64,000 bases of DNA from UBA5078 sp040384465 (lineage in GTDB: Bacteria; Pseudomonadota; Gammaproteobacteria; Pseudomonadales; Pseudohongiellaceae): positions 1 to 64,000 of the forward strand of contig JAZKJF010000019.1 in the NCBI GenBank assembly GCA_040384465.1, given 5' to 3'. Shown here in pieces: positions 16,023-24,736 of the stretch. The notes beneath the pieces were generated by a model. That model searched no databases and was not told where the DNA came from. It saw only the letters and a list, made by a program, of their open reading frames with translations. A program made the translations under genes and the position numbers. Each line of letters starts with the position of its first letter. The stretch's first letter is position 1.

Positions 16023-17195
16023 TTAAGGTCCGCCAAGCACCTGACAGAAACGCTCGATTTCTTCCTCCGTGTTGAAGTAGTGCACAGAGGCGCGATTGAT
16101 ATCTCCCAACCCTCGGCGCGGCAGATCCAGCAGATTGCCGCTCAACCGGGTGACAGAAGTGTTGATGCCGCTGTGGTGCAGGCGGCGCTGCAATGATTCC
16201 GCAGGCTCTCCGTCTTTGCTGAAGGTCACGATGCCGCTCAGTGACGAGCCTGATTCGTGGACACGGATGCCTGGCAGTTTGCGCAGCTGGTCTCGAAATG
16301 CTGCCGCAAGTTCTCTCACCCTGTGTTCGATGTTATGCATGCCGAGCGCTGTCGCATAATCGGCAGCAGCACCCAGTGCAATCTTGCCTGCCACACTGCA
16401 TTCCCAGCTCTCAAAACGACGCGCATCAGCACGGAATTCGTATTGGTTCTCTGCCGTCCAGCGTGCGGAGTGGAAATCGATGCGGTCTGGTTGCAGTCTT
16501 TCCAGCGCTGTGTGACGCACGTACAGAAAGCCGGTGCCACGCGGACCACGCAGGTACTTGCGCCCGGTGCCGGTCAGCATGTCGCAGCCGAGCGTAGCAA
16601 CATCCAGATCGATTTGTCCCGCCGACTGACACGCGTCCAGGAGATAGAGAATGTCATGGGCTTTGGCGAGTTGCCCCACTTCGGCAGCCGGATGGATGAC
16701 GCCGCTCTGACTGGGCACATGGGTCAGTGCGATCAGTCCGACGTCGTCACTGATCGCGTCGGCAAGACGATCCAGACAAATGCAGCCTTGCTCGTCATTC
16801 GGAATAACGTCGATGTGCAATCCCTTCTCACGGGCCAGTTGCAGGAAGGCCATGTAGTTGCTGGAGTATTCGGATTGCCCGGTCAAAATGCGCTGGCCAG
16901 CCCGCAAGGGAATGGCATGAAACGCGGCGTTCCAGGCATGAGTAGCACTCTCCGAGTAAGCGATCTCATCAGACTCACAGTGCAACAGGCGCGCAAAGGC
17001 GTTATAAAAATTTTCGACTGCTGCTGCTTCCTGCTGAGCGGCTTCATAACCACCAATGCGTTGTTCCAGTGTCAGGTGTTGCAGCAGGCGTTCATGAACG
17101 GGCAGCGGTGAAAGTGATGCGCCGGCGTTGTTGAAATGCATCAATTCGCTGCATGCCGGTGTGTGTTGTCTGACCTCGGCAATGTTCAGCGACAT
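16023..17195 (-). CDS. Aminotransferase class V-fold PLP enzyme (cysteine desulfurase-like)
   Basis: A 390-residue fold-type I PLP enzyme of the class V group that includes cysteine desulfurases, selenocysteine lyases and isopenicillin-N-epimerase-like proteins. Motifs include MHFNNAGASLSP at the N-terminus, a PLP-binding ALTHVPSQSGVIHPAAEV near residue 180, the Asp in LLDACQSAGQIDLD near 207, and the likely PLP lysine in GTGRKYLRGPRGTGFLYVR near 233. The C-terminal region lacks an evident desulfurase Cys loop, so the substrate is unclear. The ATG at 17195 (GAGG upstream) is preferred over an in-frame ATG at 17261. It is not next to iron-sulfur assembly genes and is divergent from the GST gene. 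Confidence 0.82.
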   Translation of the reverse strand: MSLNIAEVRQHTPACSELMHFNNAGASLSPLPVHERLLQHLTLEQRIGGYEAAQQEAAAVENFYNAFARLLHCESDEIAYSESATHAWNAAFHAIPLRAGQRILTGQSEYSSNYMAFLQLAREKGLHIDVIPNDEQGCICLDRLADAISDDVGLIALTHVPSQSGVIHPAAEVGQLAKAHDILYLLDACQSAGQIDLDVATLGCDMLTGTGRKYLRGPRGTGFLYVRHTALERLQPDRIDFHSARWTAENQYEFRADARRFESWECSVAGKIALGAAADYATALGMHNIEHRVRELAAAFRDQLRKLPGIRVHESGSSLSGIVTFSKDGEPAESLQRRLHHSGINTSVTRLSGNLLDLPRRGLGDINRASVHYFNTEEEIERFCQVLGGP

Positions 17196-17342
17196 GGCAG
17201 TGATGCCTCGAAAATTGCGTCTATCCTCATTGCTTGCATAAGAAAAATGCCTTCTGTACATTGCCGTGGCGGCGCGCGGTTCAACTGCTCGGACAGCGCC
17301 TTTCCATCAGCACTATACCCTGACAAAACTGGAGAAAACACT

Positions 17343-17966
17343 ATGCTCAAGATCTATGGAGGCAGCACCTACAATGCGACGAAAGTGTTGTTCACTGCCG
17401 AAGAGCTGGAGATTCCCTGCGAATATGTGCATCTGAATTTTGTGAAGGGCGAGCACAAGAGCCCGGAACACTTGGCACGTCATCCTCTGGGCAAGGTGCC
17501 TGCCATTGAACACAACGGCCATTTTCTGTTCGAGAGCGCCTCGCTCTGTCGCTATCTCGCCAACATCAGCGACAAGCGCTTGTATTCTGCTGACCCTCTG
17601 CGAGCGGCGGAGATCGATCAGATGGTCGACATGGTGTGCCATCATGTCGGGCGCTGGTTGGGTGTCTATTTCTATCAGGAAGTGGTGCTCAAGAAGTATT
17701 ACAACAAGCAACCTGATGACAAGGCGCTGCTCGAAGCCAAAGGATTTCTGGATCAGATTCTGCCCTATATCGACAAGCTTCTGAGCACTGGCAAGTTTCT
17801 GTGCGGTGATCAGATTACGCTCGCCGATACCATTGCCTTGCCGTATTTCCACGCGCAGGAAGTCACCTCGTTGAGTCTCGATGTGTATCCCTCCATTCAG
17901 CGCTGGTATGCGGAGATGAAGTCGCGACCTGCGTTTCAGAGAGCTCTGGCACGCATGCCGCACTGA
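17343..17966 (+). CDS. Glutathione S-transferase family protein
   Basis: A 207-residue GST. The N-terminal thioredoxin-like domain begins MLKIYGGSTYNATKVLFTAEEL and shows the glutathione-site signature LGKVPAIEHNGHFLFESASLCRYLA near residues 50-72. The helical C-terminal domain has FLCGDQITLADTIALPYF near 160, the N-capping motif of GSTs. The ligand and physiological role cannot be told from sequence. The start at 17343 has GGAG upstream; the frame remains open earlier only because it runs antisense through the neighbouring aminotransferase. A TTG-initiated flavoprotein gene follows 11 bases later. Confidence 0.9.
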   Translation: MLKIYGGSTYNATKVLFTAEELEIPCEYVHLNFVKGEHKSPEHLARHPLGKVPAIEHNGHFLFESASLCRYLANISDKRLYSADPLRAAEIDQMVDMVCHHVGRWLGVYFYQEVVLKKYYNKQPDDKALLEAKGFLDQILPYIDKLLSTGKFLCGDQITLADTIALPYFHAQEVTSLSLDVYPSIQRWYAEMKSRPAFQRALARMPH

Positions 17967-17977
17967 GCGGGCTGATC

Positions 17978-19309
17978 TTGAGTACTTCTGTTTTGAATGC
18001 TCCTACATTGAATGCCTCGGGTAGCACTGCAGTCCTGGTCATCGGTGCCGGGCCGGCGGGTTTGATGGCTGCCGAGCAGCTGACCAAAGCCGGTATTACC
18101 GTGCAGGTATGTGATGCCATGCCCTCTGTGGGCAGAAAATTTCTGCGGGCTGGTATCGGTGGTCTCAATCTGACCCACGCTGAAGATTCGCGAAGCTTTC
18201 TCGCTCGCTATTCATGTTCGCAAAGTGACGTCGAAGCCTCGGCGGAGCAGGGCGTGAAGGCAGTGTCATCTTGGTTGCAGGATTTCGATGCCGATGCCTT
18301 ACGACAGTGGGCGCAGCAACTGGGCGTGGAGACTTTTGTCGGCAGTTCCGGGCGCGTATTTCCGGTGGGGCTCAAAGCAGCGCCATTGCTCAGGGCCTGG
18401 TTGCACAGATTGCGCGAACAGGGCTGTGTATTGCATACCCGCTGGCGCTGGGTGGGATTTGGCGAAGTGTCGTCTACAACAGTATCGGGCAGACCTTCTT
18501 ACACACTGCTTTTCGAGACTCCCGAGGGAATGCAGAAAATGACAGCCCAAGTGGTGATATTCGCCCTTGGCGGTGGCAGCTGGGCGCGCCTTGGCAGCGA
18601 CGGCCGCTGGCTGCCTGTGCTTGCGCAGGCGGGTGTCGCCTGCGCTCCCCTTAAACCAGCCAACTGTGGTTTTGACTATGCCTGGAGCGCACGTCTGCTG
18701 GAGCAGTTTGCAGGCAGCCCGCTGAAACCTGTGGGGCTGACGGTACAGGATGCGCGCGGCCGTACCATGTTTGCTCGCAAGGGCGAGGCACTTGTCAGTC
18801 GGCATGGACTGCAGGGCAGTCTCATTTATGCGGCGTCTCGTCACCTTCGCGATTTGATCGAGCATGAAGGGACGGCGCGCCTCTATTGGGATCTGTTGCC
18901 GGACCGCACACTGGCACAAGTGCAAGCCGTTCTGCATATGCCGCGTGGCAAAGATTCCCTGAGCAACTGGTTACGCAAACGCCTGGGCTTGGAGGGCATG
19001 CGGCTGAGTCTCTTTCATGAACTGGCAGGCAAACCAGGCGGTGATGTTGAACAACTGGCTGCGTTGCTCAAACAGCTTCCCCAAACGCTGCAGCGCGCCA
19101 GGCCGATTGATGAAGCGATTTCTACAGCAGGCGGCATATTGCTCTCGGGGCTGACTGCACAGTTGATGAGTCGCTCTCATGCCGGGATGTTTTTCGCCGG
19201 AGAAATGCTCGACTGGGAAGCGCCGACCGGCGGCTACCTGCTCAATGCCTGTTTTGCCAGTGGTTGTCGTGCGGGGCAGGGAGCTGTCACTTATCTTCAA
19301 CAGCAGTAG
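17978..19309 (+). CDS. HI0933/BaiN-like flavoprotein (TIGR03862 type)
   Basis: A 443-residue FAD-binding protein of the HI0933/YhiN family, probably an NAD(P)H-type oxidoreductase of unknown substrate. The dinucleotide motif VLVIGAGPAGLMAAEQL is at residues ~20-36, then the family marks VGRKFLRAGIGGLNLTH near 52, SSGRVFPVGLKAAPLLRAW near 120, FALGGGSWARLGSDG near 192 and a C-terminal FAD contact AGEMLDWEAPTGGYLLNACFASG near 410. It fits the subgroup I know as TIGR03862. No ATG or GTG is available before the FAD motif, so TTG at 17978 (or another TTG shortly after) must be the start. Confidence 0.85.
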   Translation: MSTSVLNAPTLNASGSTAVLVIGAGPAGLMAAEQLTKAGITVQVCDAMPSVGRKFLRAGIGGLNLTHAEDSRSFLARYSCSQSDVEASAEQGVKAVSSWLQDFDADALRQWAQQLGVETFVGSSGRVFPVGLKAAPLLRAWLHRLREQGCVLHTRWRWVGFGEVSSTTVSGRPSYTLLFETPEGMQKMTAQVVIFALGGGSWARLGSDGRWLPVLAQAGVACAPLKPANCGFDYAWSARLLEQFAGSPLKPVGLTVQDARGRTMFARKGEALVSRHGLQGSLIYAASRHLRDLIEHEGTARLYWDLLPDRTLAQVQAVLHMPRGKDSLSNWLRKRLGLEGMRLSLFHELAGKPGGDVEQLAALLKQLPQTLQRARPIDEAISTAGGILLSGLTAQLMSRSHAGMFFAGEMLDWEAPTGGYLLNACFASGCRAGQGAVTYLQQQ

Positions 19310-19344
19310 CGTGAATTCAGTGCCAGCAGGAACAGCGTTCTACT

Positions 19345-20727
19345 TCACGGCAGGACATGGAAGTACACGTACTGTGCGCTGATGTCCTGGCGAATATGGA
19401 TATCCAGCCCACGCATATCGATCCTGCTGAACAAGGCCTTGTATTCCGCTTTCAGCGAGTTGTAGATCACTTCCTGAATGATCAGGATATTGTAGTGACT
19501 CAGACCCAGTTCCTGCGCCCGCTCATGAATCAGTTTTTCGACAATCGGGTGTTTGCGGATTTCCTCATAGCGATACGCCTGTATGAGAGCGTCACCGAAC
19601 AGGTCGTAAGACTTGATGCCGCTACTTTGGAACGTGCCCTGCACTGAGTTGAAGGCCAGTCCCATCGCGCCCTTGATCGGCGTTCCGTAACCAAAGCGCC
19701 TGACCTCTTCATTGAACTCTCTGAACATCATCAGCGCGGTAGTAATGGCGTGATCCGCCAGCAGATCGGGTTCGTCCGCCAGGAAGGGATAGCCGATAGA
19801 GCTGATAAAACCGTCGCCAGTCTCTTTGAGTCGGAAGGCTCTCGATTTCAAGGGGTTGTGCTGATAGCCCAGCATGCAGATCTGGAAGAAATTCCGAAAT
19901 ACATCGAGGAAAAAGGACTTGGTGCGTTCGTGTTTGATTTCGCTGGAACGCTGGACATCGAACACATTGATGATGGCGCGTCCCTTTTCTACCGGCATGG
20001 TGTCTTCGAGCTCATCACCCGCTTTGATCATTTCCAGTTGATGCGGGTACACCAGTTTTGAGAGCTGGTTGTACAGATGCTGGCGTGTGTCGGCATCAAT
20101 GGAGCGGTAATAGAAGCGAATCTGCACGCGGGCGAAGAACATCCAACTGAAAATGGTGCCTGCAAGGAAGCCTTGAATGACCTGTACCGCGTTGGTGCCT
20201 ATGTATTGCGGGCTGATCATGAAGATCAGAGTCACCATGATGACAGTGAACATGACGTTACGCAGAAAAGTCGTTCGGTACGAGGTGTGGTACGAGAACG
20301 CCGTTGTCATCAGGAGTGTGAAATTAATCTGACCGGACGGTACCAGAAAAATGGCTGACTGCTGATCCAGTACCAGGCCCGGTTCAAAGACAAAGCGCAA
20401 GGTCAGACAGAAGCCCAGCAAGACTGTGAGGCTGGCGATGTCGAGTACGATCCGGGAATACTTTTCAATACGGGAATTCAGCAGCGAGGCAATTGGGAAC
20501 AGAAAAATCAGCAGAATAGGAATTGCGTAGGCGAACAGTGCCTGAAACGCCAGGGGGCTGTTATTACCAGAACGCGTCATGTAAGTCATGACCGAGGAGA
20601 TTGCCAACAGGATGGCCGCAGATTTTCCTGGCCAGCTTGTCAGTGCCTGGGACGCCTCGTCCCGTAATTCATCCCTGAACTCCTTGATATGCTCTCTGCA
20701 GTAAGCCGAATACTTATCTGAGTTCAT
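19345..20727 (-). CDS. Six-helix membrane protein with class III nucleotide cyclase-like domain
   Basis: A 460-residue inner-membrane protein. Six hydrophobic segments (residues ~37-50, 59-84, 92-113, 125-145, 155-172, 181-199) are followed by a cytosolic domain resembling class III adenylate/guanylate cyclases. The two metal-binding Asp positions are recognisable: D257 in NVFDVQRSS and D305 in KETGDGFIS, with base-contacting K301. The last motif reads D375-LFGDALIQAYR386: the transition-state Arg is kept, but the Asn normally found in VNxAxR is replaced (Ile382/Gln383). Activity is therefore uncertain, and it may be a degenerate receptor. The layout is like six-helix cyclases such as P. aeruginosa CyaB. 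It is divergent from the 208-aa gene across a 404-base region. Confidence 0.65.
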   Translation of the reverse strand: MNSDKYSAYCREHIKEFRDELRDEASQALTSWPGKSAAILLAISSVMTYMTRSGNNSPLAFQALFAYAIPILLIFLFPIASLLNSRIEKYSRIVLDIASLTVLLGFCLTLRFVFEPGLVLDQQSAIFLVPSGQINFTLLMTTAFSYHTSYRTTFLRNVMFTVIMVTLIFMISPQYIGTNAVQVIQGFLAGTIFSWMFFARVQIRFYYRSIDADTRQHLYNQLSKLVYPHQLEMIKAGDELEDTMPVEKGRAIINVFDVQRSSEIKHERTKSFFLDVFRNFFQICMLGYQHNPLKSRAFRLKETGDGFISSIGYPFLADEPDLLADHAITTALMMFREFNEEVRRFGYGTPIKGAMGLAFNSVQGTFQSSGIKSYDLFGDALIQAYRYEEIRKHPIVEKLIHERAQELGLSHYNILIIQEVIYNSLKAEYKALFSRIDMRGLDIHIRQDISAQYVYFHVLP

Positions 20728-21013
20728 TTATGTTTTTAGTTTCATGCAGAACAATGATCCATGATGAATGGACTCTGACCCGTCAACTTCCGGCGTTGAC
20801 TGCGGCTCGGAGGACTCTTGAGAGTCGCGTGATTATACAGCAATAGGCAGTGTCGGCAATTCGCTTATATATCAATATGTTGAATTTGATGAACTGAGTC
20901 ACATCCCGTGTCTGAAACCCCGTCAAACTGCATCTGTCTCACGACACTAACCACATGGAGCACACAGGGGGGCTTGCTGTTTTATTCACCAATCTTGTGG
21001 ATTACACTGCAAG

Positions 21014-21063
21014 TCCCTGATGGATTTTTTCGTGCTTCCAGCACGGAAATGCCTCATCAGGGA
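21014..21063. promoter_or_regulatory. Nested stem-loop, possible leader RNA structure
   Basis: Outer arms TCCCTGATG (21014-21022) and CATCAGGGA (21055-21063) pair perfectly. Inside them CGTGCT (21031-21036) pairs with AGCACG (21040-21045) across a three-base loop, extended by a T-run/AAA pairing. Such a two-tier structure fits a regulatory leader or a transcript end; no T-run follows the outer stem. Confidence 0.5.
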
Positions 21064-21103
21064 AAGCGTGTACTCATCAGAGTATGGAAAATATATTCAA
21101 AAT

Positions 21104-21119
21104 GTAGGAATGTTCCTAC
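21104..21119. promoter_or_regulatory. Perfect palindrome, operator candidate
   Basis: GTAGGAATGTTCCTAC is a 7+2+7 palindrome that ends 12 bases before the ATG of the 208-aa gene. The size and position suit a dimeric repressor site, or a small hairpin sequestering the ribosome binding site. No second copy was noticed in the window. Confidence 0.4.
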
Positions 21120-21131
21120 CCGGGAAAAAAA

Positions 21132-21758
21132 ATGGAAGGCATTAAGTTCAGAACGCTGACTACTGAAGTTGAAATTGAAAAATATATCAGCAAATTCGAA
21201 GGTTTCGTGGGCGTCAGACTGCCTTACGATTACACGATGCGCAGCAGAATCGTCGGCGCCTTCAAGGGCGATGAAATGGTTGCAGGCTACATGCTGGTCA
21301 CCAAGCCTGAGTTCAGAAGCCTGATGTTCGTTCCTGACAGCGTGAAAGCGAGTCACGAATTTTTCAAGAACGATCAATATGAAATGATGGAAGTCAACGG
21401 CGTCTGGATCAGTGTGTCACTCAAATCTGCAACCGACTATTTCCGCATCTGGATCCATATGATGTGGGATGTGTTTTTCACCAAGAAGAAATATGTACTG
21501 CTGATGGCCAATCTGCGCAACGGCAATGTGAAAAACATCCACAGCCTCACCAACCCGGAAGTCCTTTATGAAGGCCCGCCCATGTTGATGGCAGGCAGCG
21601 CCAGCCATTCGACAATTCGCGTGAGCTTTACTACGCGCTGGCAGATGGTTGCGAATATTCCCCGTTACTGGATGGAATACAAGAACAGAGAGAAACGCTC
21701 CAGCAAACGTCTCAAGCAGCGCGCTTACAGCAGAGAGTTGCGTCAAGCCGAGTCGTAG
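21132..21758 (+). CDS. Hypothetical 208-aa protein, possibly GNAT-fold
   Basis: Not recognised with confidence. The product has no signal peptide. Residues ~30-55 (LPYDYTMRSRIVGAFKGDE, then MVAGYMLV) could be the first strands of a GNAT acyltransferase, and NGVWISVSLKSATDYFRIW near 95 could be the central strand and helix, but the acetyl-CoA P-loop is not clear. The Trp-rich middle (FRIWIHMMWDVFF) is unusual. The C-terminus is strongly basic (NREKRSSKRLKQRAYSRELR), which may mean nucleic-acid or membrane contact. The reading frame is long, its codon use resembles its neighbours, and it is divergent from the cyclase-like gene with palindromes upstream. The start ATG has only a purine run in front of it. 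Confidence 0.6.
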   Translation: MEGIKFRTLTTEVEIEKYISKFEGFVGVRLPYDYTMRSRIVGAFKGDEMVAGYMLVTKPEFRSLMFVPDSVKASHEFFKNDQYEMMEVNGVWISVSLKSATDYFRIWIHMMWDVFFTKKKYVLLMANLRNGNVKNIHSLTNPEVLYEGPPMLMAGSASHSTIRVSFTTRWQMVANIPRYWMEYKNREKRSSKRLKQRAYSRELRQAES

Positions 21759-22004
21759 AAATTGCTACGGGTAGAATAAGAATACAAGAGCACGCGCTGA
21801 TGCTGCCCGGTTGAATCAGGGAGCGTTTGATCGGGTGGCGTTTTATGCCGCGTGGAAATTCTTTGTCTGCAGTTTTTCCTCTGTACTTCTGAGTGCCTTT
21901 CAGGGCACTTGCGAGGGTTTCTGCATTGGGTCAAACTGCTGGAGAGTCGTCGTTAACGAACAAACAGCGAATCTGTAATGTTTATCGGCGCAAGGAGAGA
22001 ATAC

Positions 22005-22265
22005 TTGAGTGAAAATAATGTAAAAAATTTGTTAATTCAGTTGCAGCAGGCACTGGCGGAAGGTGGTGCGGTGGACGATGAAACGCTGGCGATGGCCAAG
22101 AAGCTGGATAAGGAAATCAGCGCCTTCATTGCCTCGGCGGAAGACGTGAACAGCCCTGTACTGGATGATGCTATCGCACTGGAAGCACGCTTTGCGGCGA
22201 ACCATCCGGTCGCCGAGCGGGTGATCCGAGAATTGATCGACAGTCTGGGGCGTATCGGTATCTGA
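22005..22265 (+). CDS. DUF4404 family protein
   Basis: An 86-residue soluble helical protein matching DUF4404: a leading NNVKNLLIQLQQALAEG helix, an acidic middle, and the closing motif FAANHPVAERVIRELIDSLGRIGI typical of this family. Function unknown. The start is set at the TTG at 22005, because AAGGAGAG at 21992-21999 is correctly spaced for it; the in-frame ATG at 21978 lies upstream of that site. It converges on fadE with only ten bases between. The preceding gap (21759-22004) holds a hairpin AGTGCC/GGCACT near 21892-21909. Confidence 0.8.
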   Translation: MSENNVKNLLIQLQQALAEGGAVDDETLAMAKKLDKEISAFIASAEDVNSPVLDDAIALEARFAANHPVAERVIRELIDSLGRIGI

Positions 22266-22275
22266 CGGACACCTG

Positions 22276-24699
22276 TTAATTCGCGTGAAACGTGAGTGAT
22301 GCGTGTTCATCGACCTGAATGGCGTAGTTACGCGCCTGTTCTGCGTCGACATAAGCTTCAGCCTCAGCCGGACTGCAGATTTTTCGATTGACGGCTTCGG
22401 CAGCCAATGCATCGCTTGTTGTGTTGCCTGATAACTCTCCCTGCCTGATGGCAGTTTTTATTGTGTCCCGAATCGCTTTGGTCGCAATAATCTTTCTGAA
22501 CGCATTTTCGATGATGTAAGTGGAATCAGCATCACTGCTGCCAATATAGGTATAGCGAGTGAGACGCTCTCGCAGTTCGGTATCAGTCCACATTGTCTGC
22601 ACGAGGTCGTGGTCGAGTTTGTCGGTCGGTTGATGGTAGGCGTCGCCCCAGGGAAATACCACGCGCTTGAGCAACACTGCCGCCATGCGGCTGGGCAGAT
22701 TGTCGAAAAAATCATTGAAGGCGCACTGAGATTCGTAGAGAGCCAGCTCTACGTTCCAGCGCACATAAGGCAGGTCTGCCGCCTTGCGGTCATTGCCTTC
22801 GTAATAGCGAAGTACCGCAGAGGCTAGGTAAAGCTGGCTGAGGACATCGCCGAGTCGTGCCGAGAGTCTTTCTTTGCGTTTCAACTCTCCTCCGAACATG
22901 AGCATGGAAATATCCGCGACCAATGCCAATGCCGAACTCATGCGGGTGAGTTGCTGATAGAAACCTTTGCTTGCGTCCTGTGTGGGGCTGGCAGCGATTC
23001 TGCCAGCACTCAGCCCCAATGACAGTGTGCGTACGAAATTGCTGATGCCGTAACCGATGTGGCGAAAGATCAGGCTGTCGAATTCGCGCAATCCGGCGTC
23101 TGTATCCGGATTCTTGGCGGCCAGCATTTCGCGGGCAATAAAGGGGTGGCAGCGCACGGCACCTTGACCAAAAATCATCAGATTGCGAGTGAGAATATTG
23201 GCGCCTTCGACGGTAATGCCAATCGGCATGCTCATATAGGCGTGAGCCAGATAGTTCGATGGCCCGAGGATCAGCCCACGCCCTGCGTGGATGTCCATGG
23301 CGTCGGCAATGACGGACCGCGATTTTTCAGTCATGTGGTACTTGGCGATGGCCGATACCACTGCTGGTTTGATGTGGGCGTCCACCGCTCCTGCAGTGAC
23401 GATTCTCGCCGCTTCGAGCAGGTAGGTGTTGCCTGCGATTCTGGCCAGTGCCTCTTCAACACCTTCGAAATTGCCAATGGCCAGATTGAACTGCGTGCGA
23501 ATTCTGGCGTAAGCGCCCGTCATCCGGTAGCACAGTTTGCCGGTCGCCGTGGCCAGAGCGGGGAGAGAAATCGCTCGACCTTCCGAGAGACATTCGACCA
23601 GCATGCGCCAGCCTTGGCCTGCACGCTCGACGCCACCGATGATCCACTCCAGGGGAATGAAGACATTCTCTCCGCGCGTCGGCCCGTTCATGAAGGTCAT
23701 GCCCATCGGGAAGTGACGATGCCCGATCTCCACGCCGGGGTGTGTAGTGGGGATGAGAGCCACGGTGATGCCGCGATCGACGACGTCGCTGAGCAGGTGC
23801 TCCGGGTCGTGCATTTTGAATGCGAGGCCCAAGACAGTCGCTACGGGCGCCAATGTGATATAGCGTTTGTTCCAGGTCAGCGAGAGACCAACACACGGCT
23901 TACCTTCATATTCGCCCATGCAGACGATACCCGTGTCTGTCATCGCGCCAGCATCACTGCCTGCTTCCGGACCGGTCAGCGCAAAGCACGGAATTTCCTC
24001 TCCACAGGCCAGACGTGGCAAATAGTGCTGACGCTGTTCTTCGGTGCCATACTTCATCAGCAGCTCGGCTGGACCCAGCGAATTGGGCACCATGGCGGTC
24101 ACAGCCGCGCTGCAACTGCGCGTGGCAATCTTGGTGACGACGGTGGAATGCGCCAGCGCCGAGAACCCCAGCCCGCCGTATTGCTCCGGGATGATCATGC
24201 CGAAGAACTTCTCCTTCTTCAGGTACTCCCAGGCAGTGCTCGGCAGATCCTTGTCTTTGTGCACGATATCCCAGTCACTGATCATTCCGCACAGTGTCTC
24301 GGTCTGGTGCGCGAGAAATTCTTCTTCTTGCTTGCTGAGCGTCGGATAGGGAATGGCCAGCCATTTTTGCCAGTCCGGTGCACCTCTGAACAGGTCGGCT
24401 TCCCACCAGGTGTCACCAGCTTCGAGTGCCTCCTGCTCCGTTTCACTCATCGGTGGCAGGACGCGTTTGAAGAATTGGTAAACCGGGCGTGTCAGTTTGT
24501 CGCGGCGCAGGTTGTCTTCGAAGTAGAACAGGCCAACGAGCAGCAGCAAAAGCCACGGCAACCATGCGAAACCGCCGTACCAGGTCAGCGCGATCAGTGT
24601 GATGGCGATGCCCGCCAGGATGTTGCCCATGCGGGCACGGCGATAGGCCAGCACCCAGATCACCGCGAGGACGAGCAGAGATTGCATGATGGTTGACAT
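22276..24699 (-). CDS. fadE: Acyl-CoA dehydrogenase, FadE type
   Basis: Catalyses the first, FAD-dependent step of fatty-acid beta-oxidation. At 807 residues it is the long, membrane-associated FadE form, close to the ~814 of E. coli. The N-terminus has two or three hydrophobic segments (VLAVIWVLAYRRARMG; ILAGIAITLIALTWY; LPWLLLLLVGLFYF). The dehydrogenase core starts near residue 150 with FFGMIIPEQYGGLGFSALAHS and includes FALTGPEAGSDAGAMTDTGI near 240, and IHAGRGLILGPSNYLAHAYM near 480. The ~250-residue C-terminal extension is characteristic. No fad regulon neighbours are present. Confidence 0.95.
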   Translation of the reverse strand: MSTIMQSLLVLAVIWVLAYRRARMGNILAGIAITLIALTWYGGFAWLPWLLLLLVGLFYFEDNLRRDKLTRPVYQFFKRVLPPMSETEQEALEAGDTWWEADLFRGAPDWQKWLAIPYPTLSKQEEEFLAHQTETLCGMISDWDIVHKDKDLPSTAWEYLKKEKFFGMIIPEQYGGLGFSALAHSTVVTKIATRSCSAAVTAMVPNSLGPAELLMKYGTEEQRQHYLPRLACGEEIPCFALTGPEAGSDAGAMTDTGIVCMGEYEGKPCVGLSLTWNKRYITLAPVATVLGLAFKMHDPEHLLSDVVDRGITVALIPTTHPGVEIGHRHFPMGMTFMNGPTRGENVFIPLEWIIGGVERAGQGWRMLVECLSEGRAISLPALATATGKLCYRMTGAYARIRTQFNLAIGNFEGVEEALARIAGNTYLLEAARIVTAGAVDAHIKPAVVSAIAKYHMTEKSRSVIADAMDIHAGRGLILGPSNYLAHAYMSMPIGITVEGANILTRNLMIFGQGAVRCHPFIAREMLAAKNPDTDAGLREFDSLIFRHIGYGISNFVRTLSLGLSAGRIAASPTQDASKGFYQQLTRMSSALALVADISMLMFGGELKRKERLSARLGDVLSQLYLASAVLRYYEGNDRKAADLPYVRWNVELALYESQCAFNDFFDNLPSRMAAVLLKRVVFPWGDAYHQPTDKLDHDLVQTMWTDTELRERLTRYTYIGSSDADSTYIIENAFRKIIATKAIRDTIKTAIRQGELSGNTTSDALAAEAVNRKICSPAEAEAYVDAEQARNYAIQVDEHASLTFHAN

Positions 24700-24736
24700 A
24701 CTGAGTGCTCCGTTTCAATCAGCCAGCGGTTATAGA

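Larger units (their letters stand above)
20728..21131. other. Structured 404-base intergenic region
   Basis: Lies between the divergent cyclase-like gene and the 208-aa gene. It contains a nested hairpin (21014-21063), a short palindrome TACTC/GAGTA (about 21070-21083) and a perfect 16-base palindrome (21104-21119). An 83-codon open frame at 20908-21159 has no recognisable motif or start signal and is not called. Promoters for both flanking genes should lie here, but no strong -35/-10 pair was found. Confidence 0.5.

Noticed and set aside
16257..17111. 284-codon plus-strand frame
   Set aside because: Antisense to the class V aminotransferase with clear PLP motifs.
20908..21159. 83-codon frame in the cyclase/208-aa intergenic region
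   Set aside because: No ribosome site or motif, and it overlaps the palindromes and the start of the better-supported gene at 21132.
23059..24696. 545-codon open frame on the plus strand
   Set aside because: It is antisense to fadE, whose product is recognisable throughout. The frame has His/Gln/Arg-rich low-information content typical of a shadow of a G+C-rich gene.
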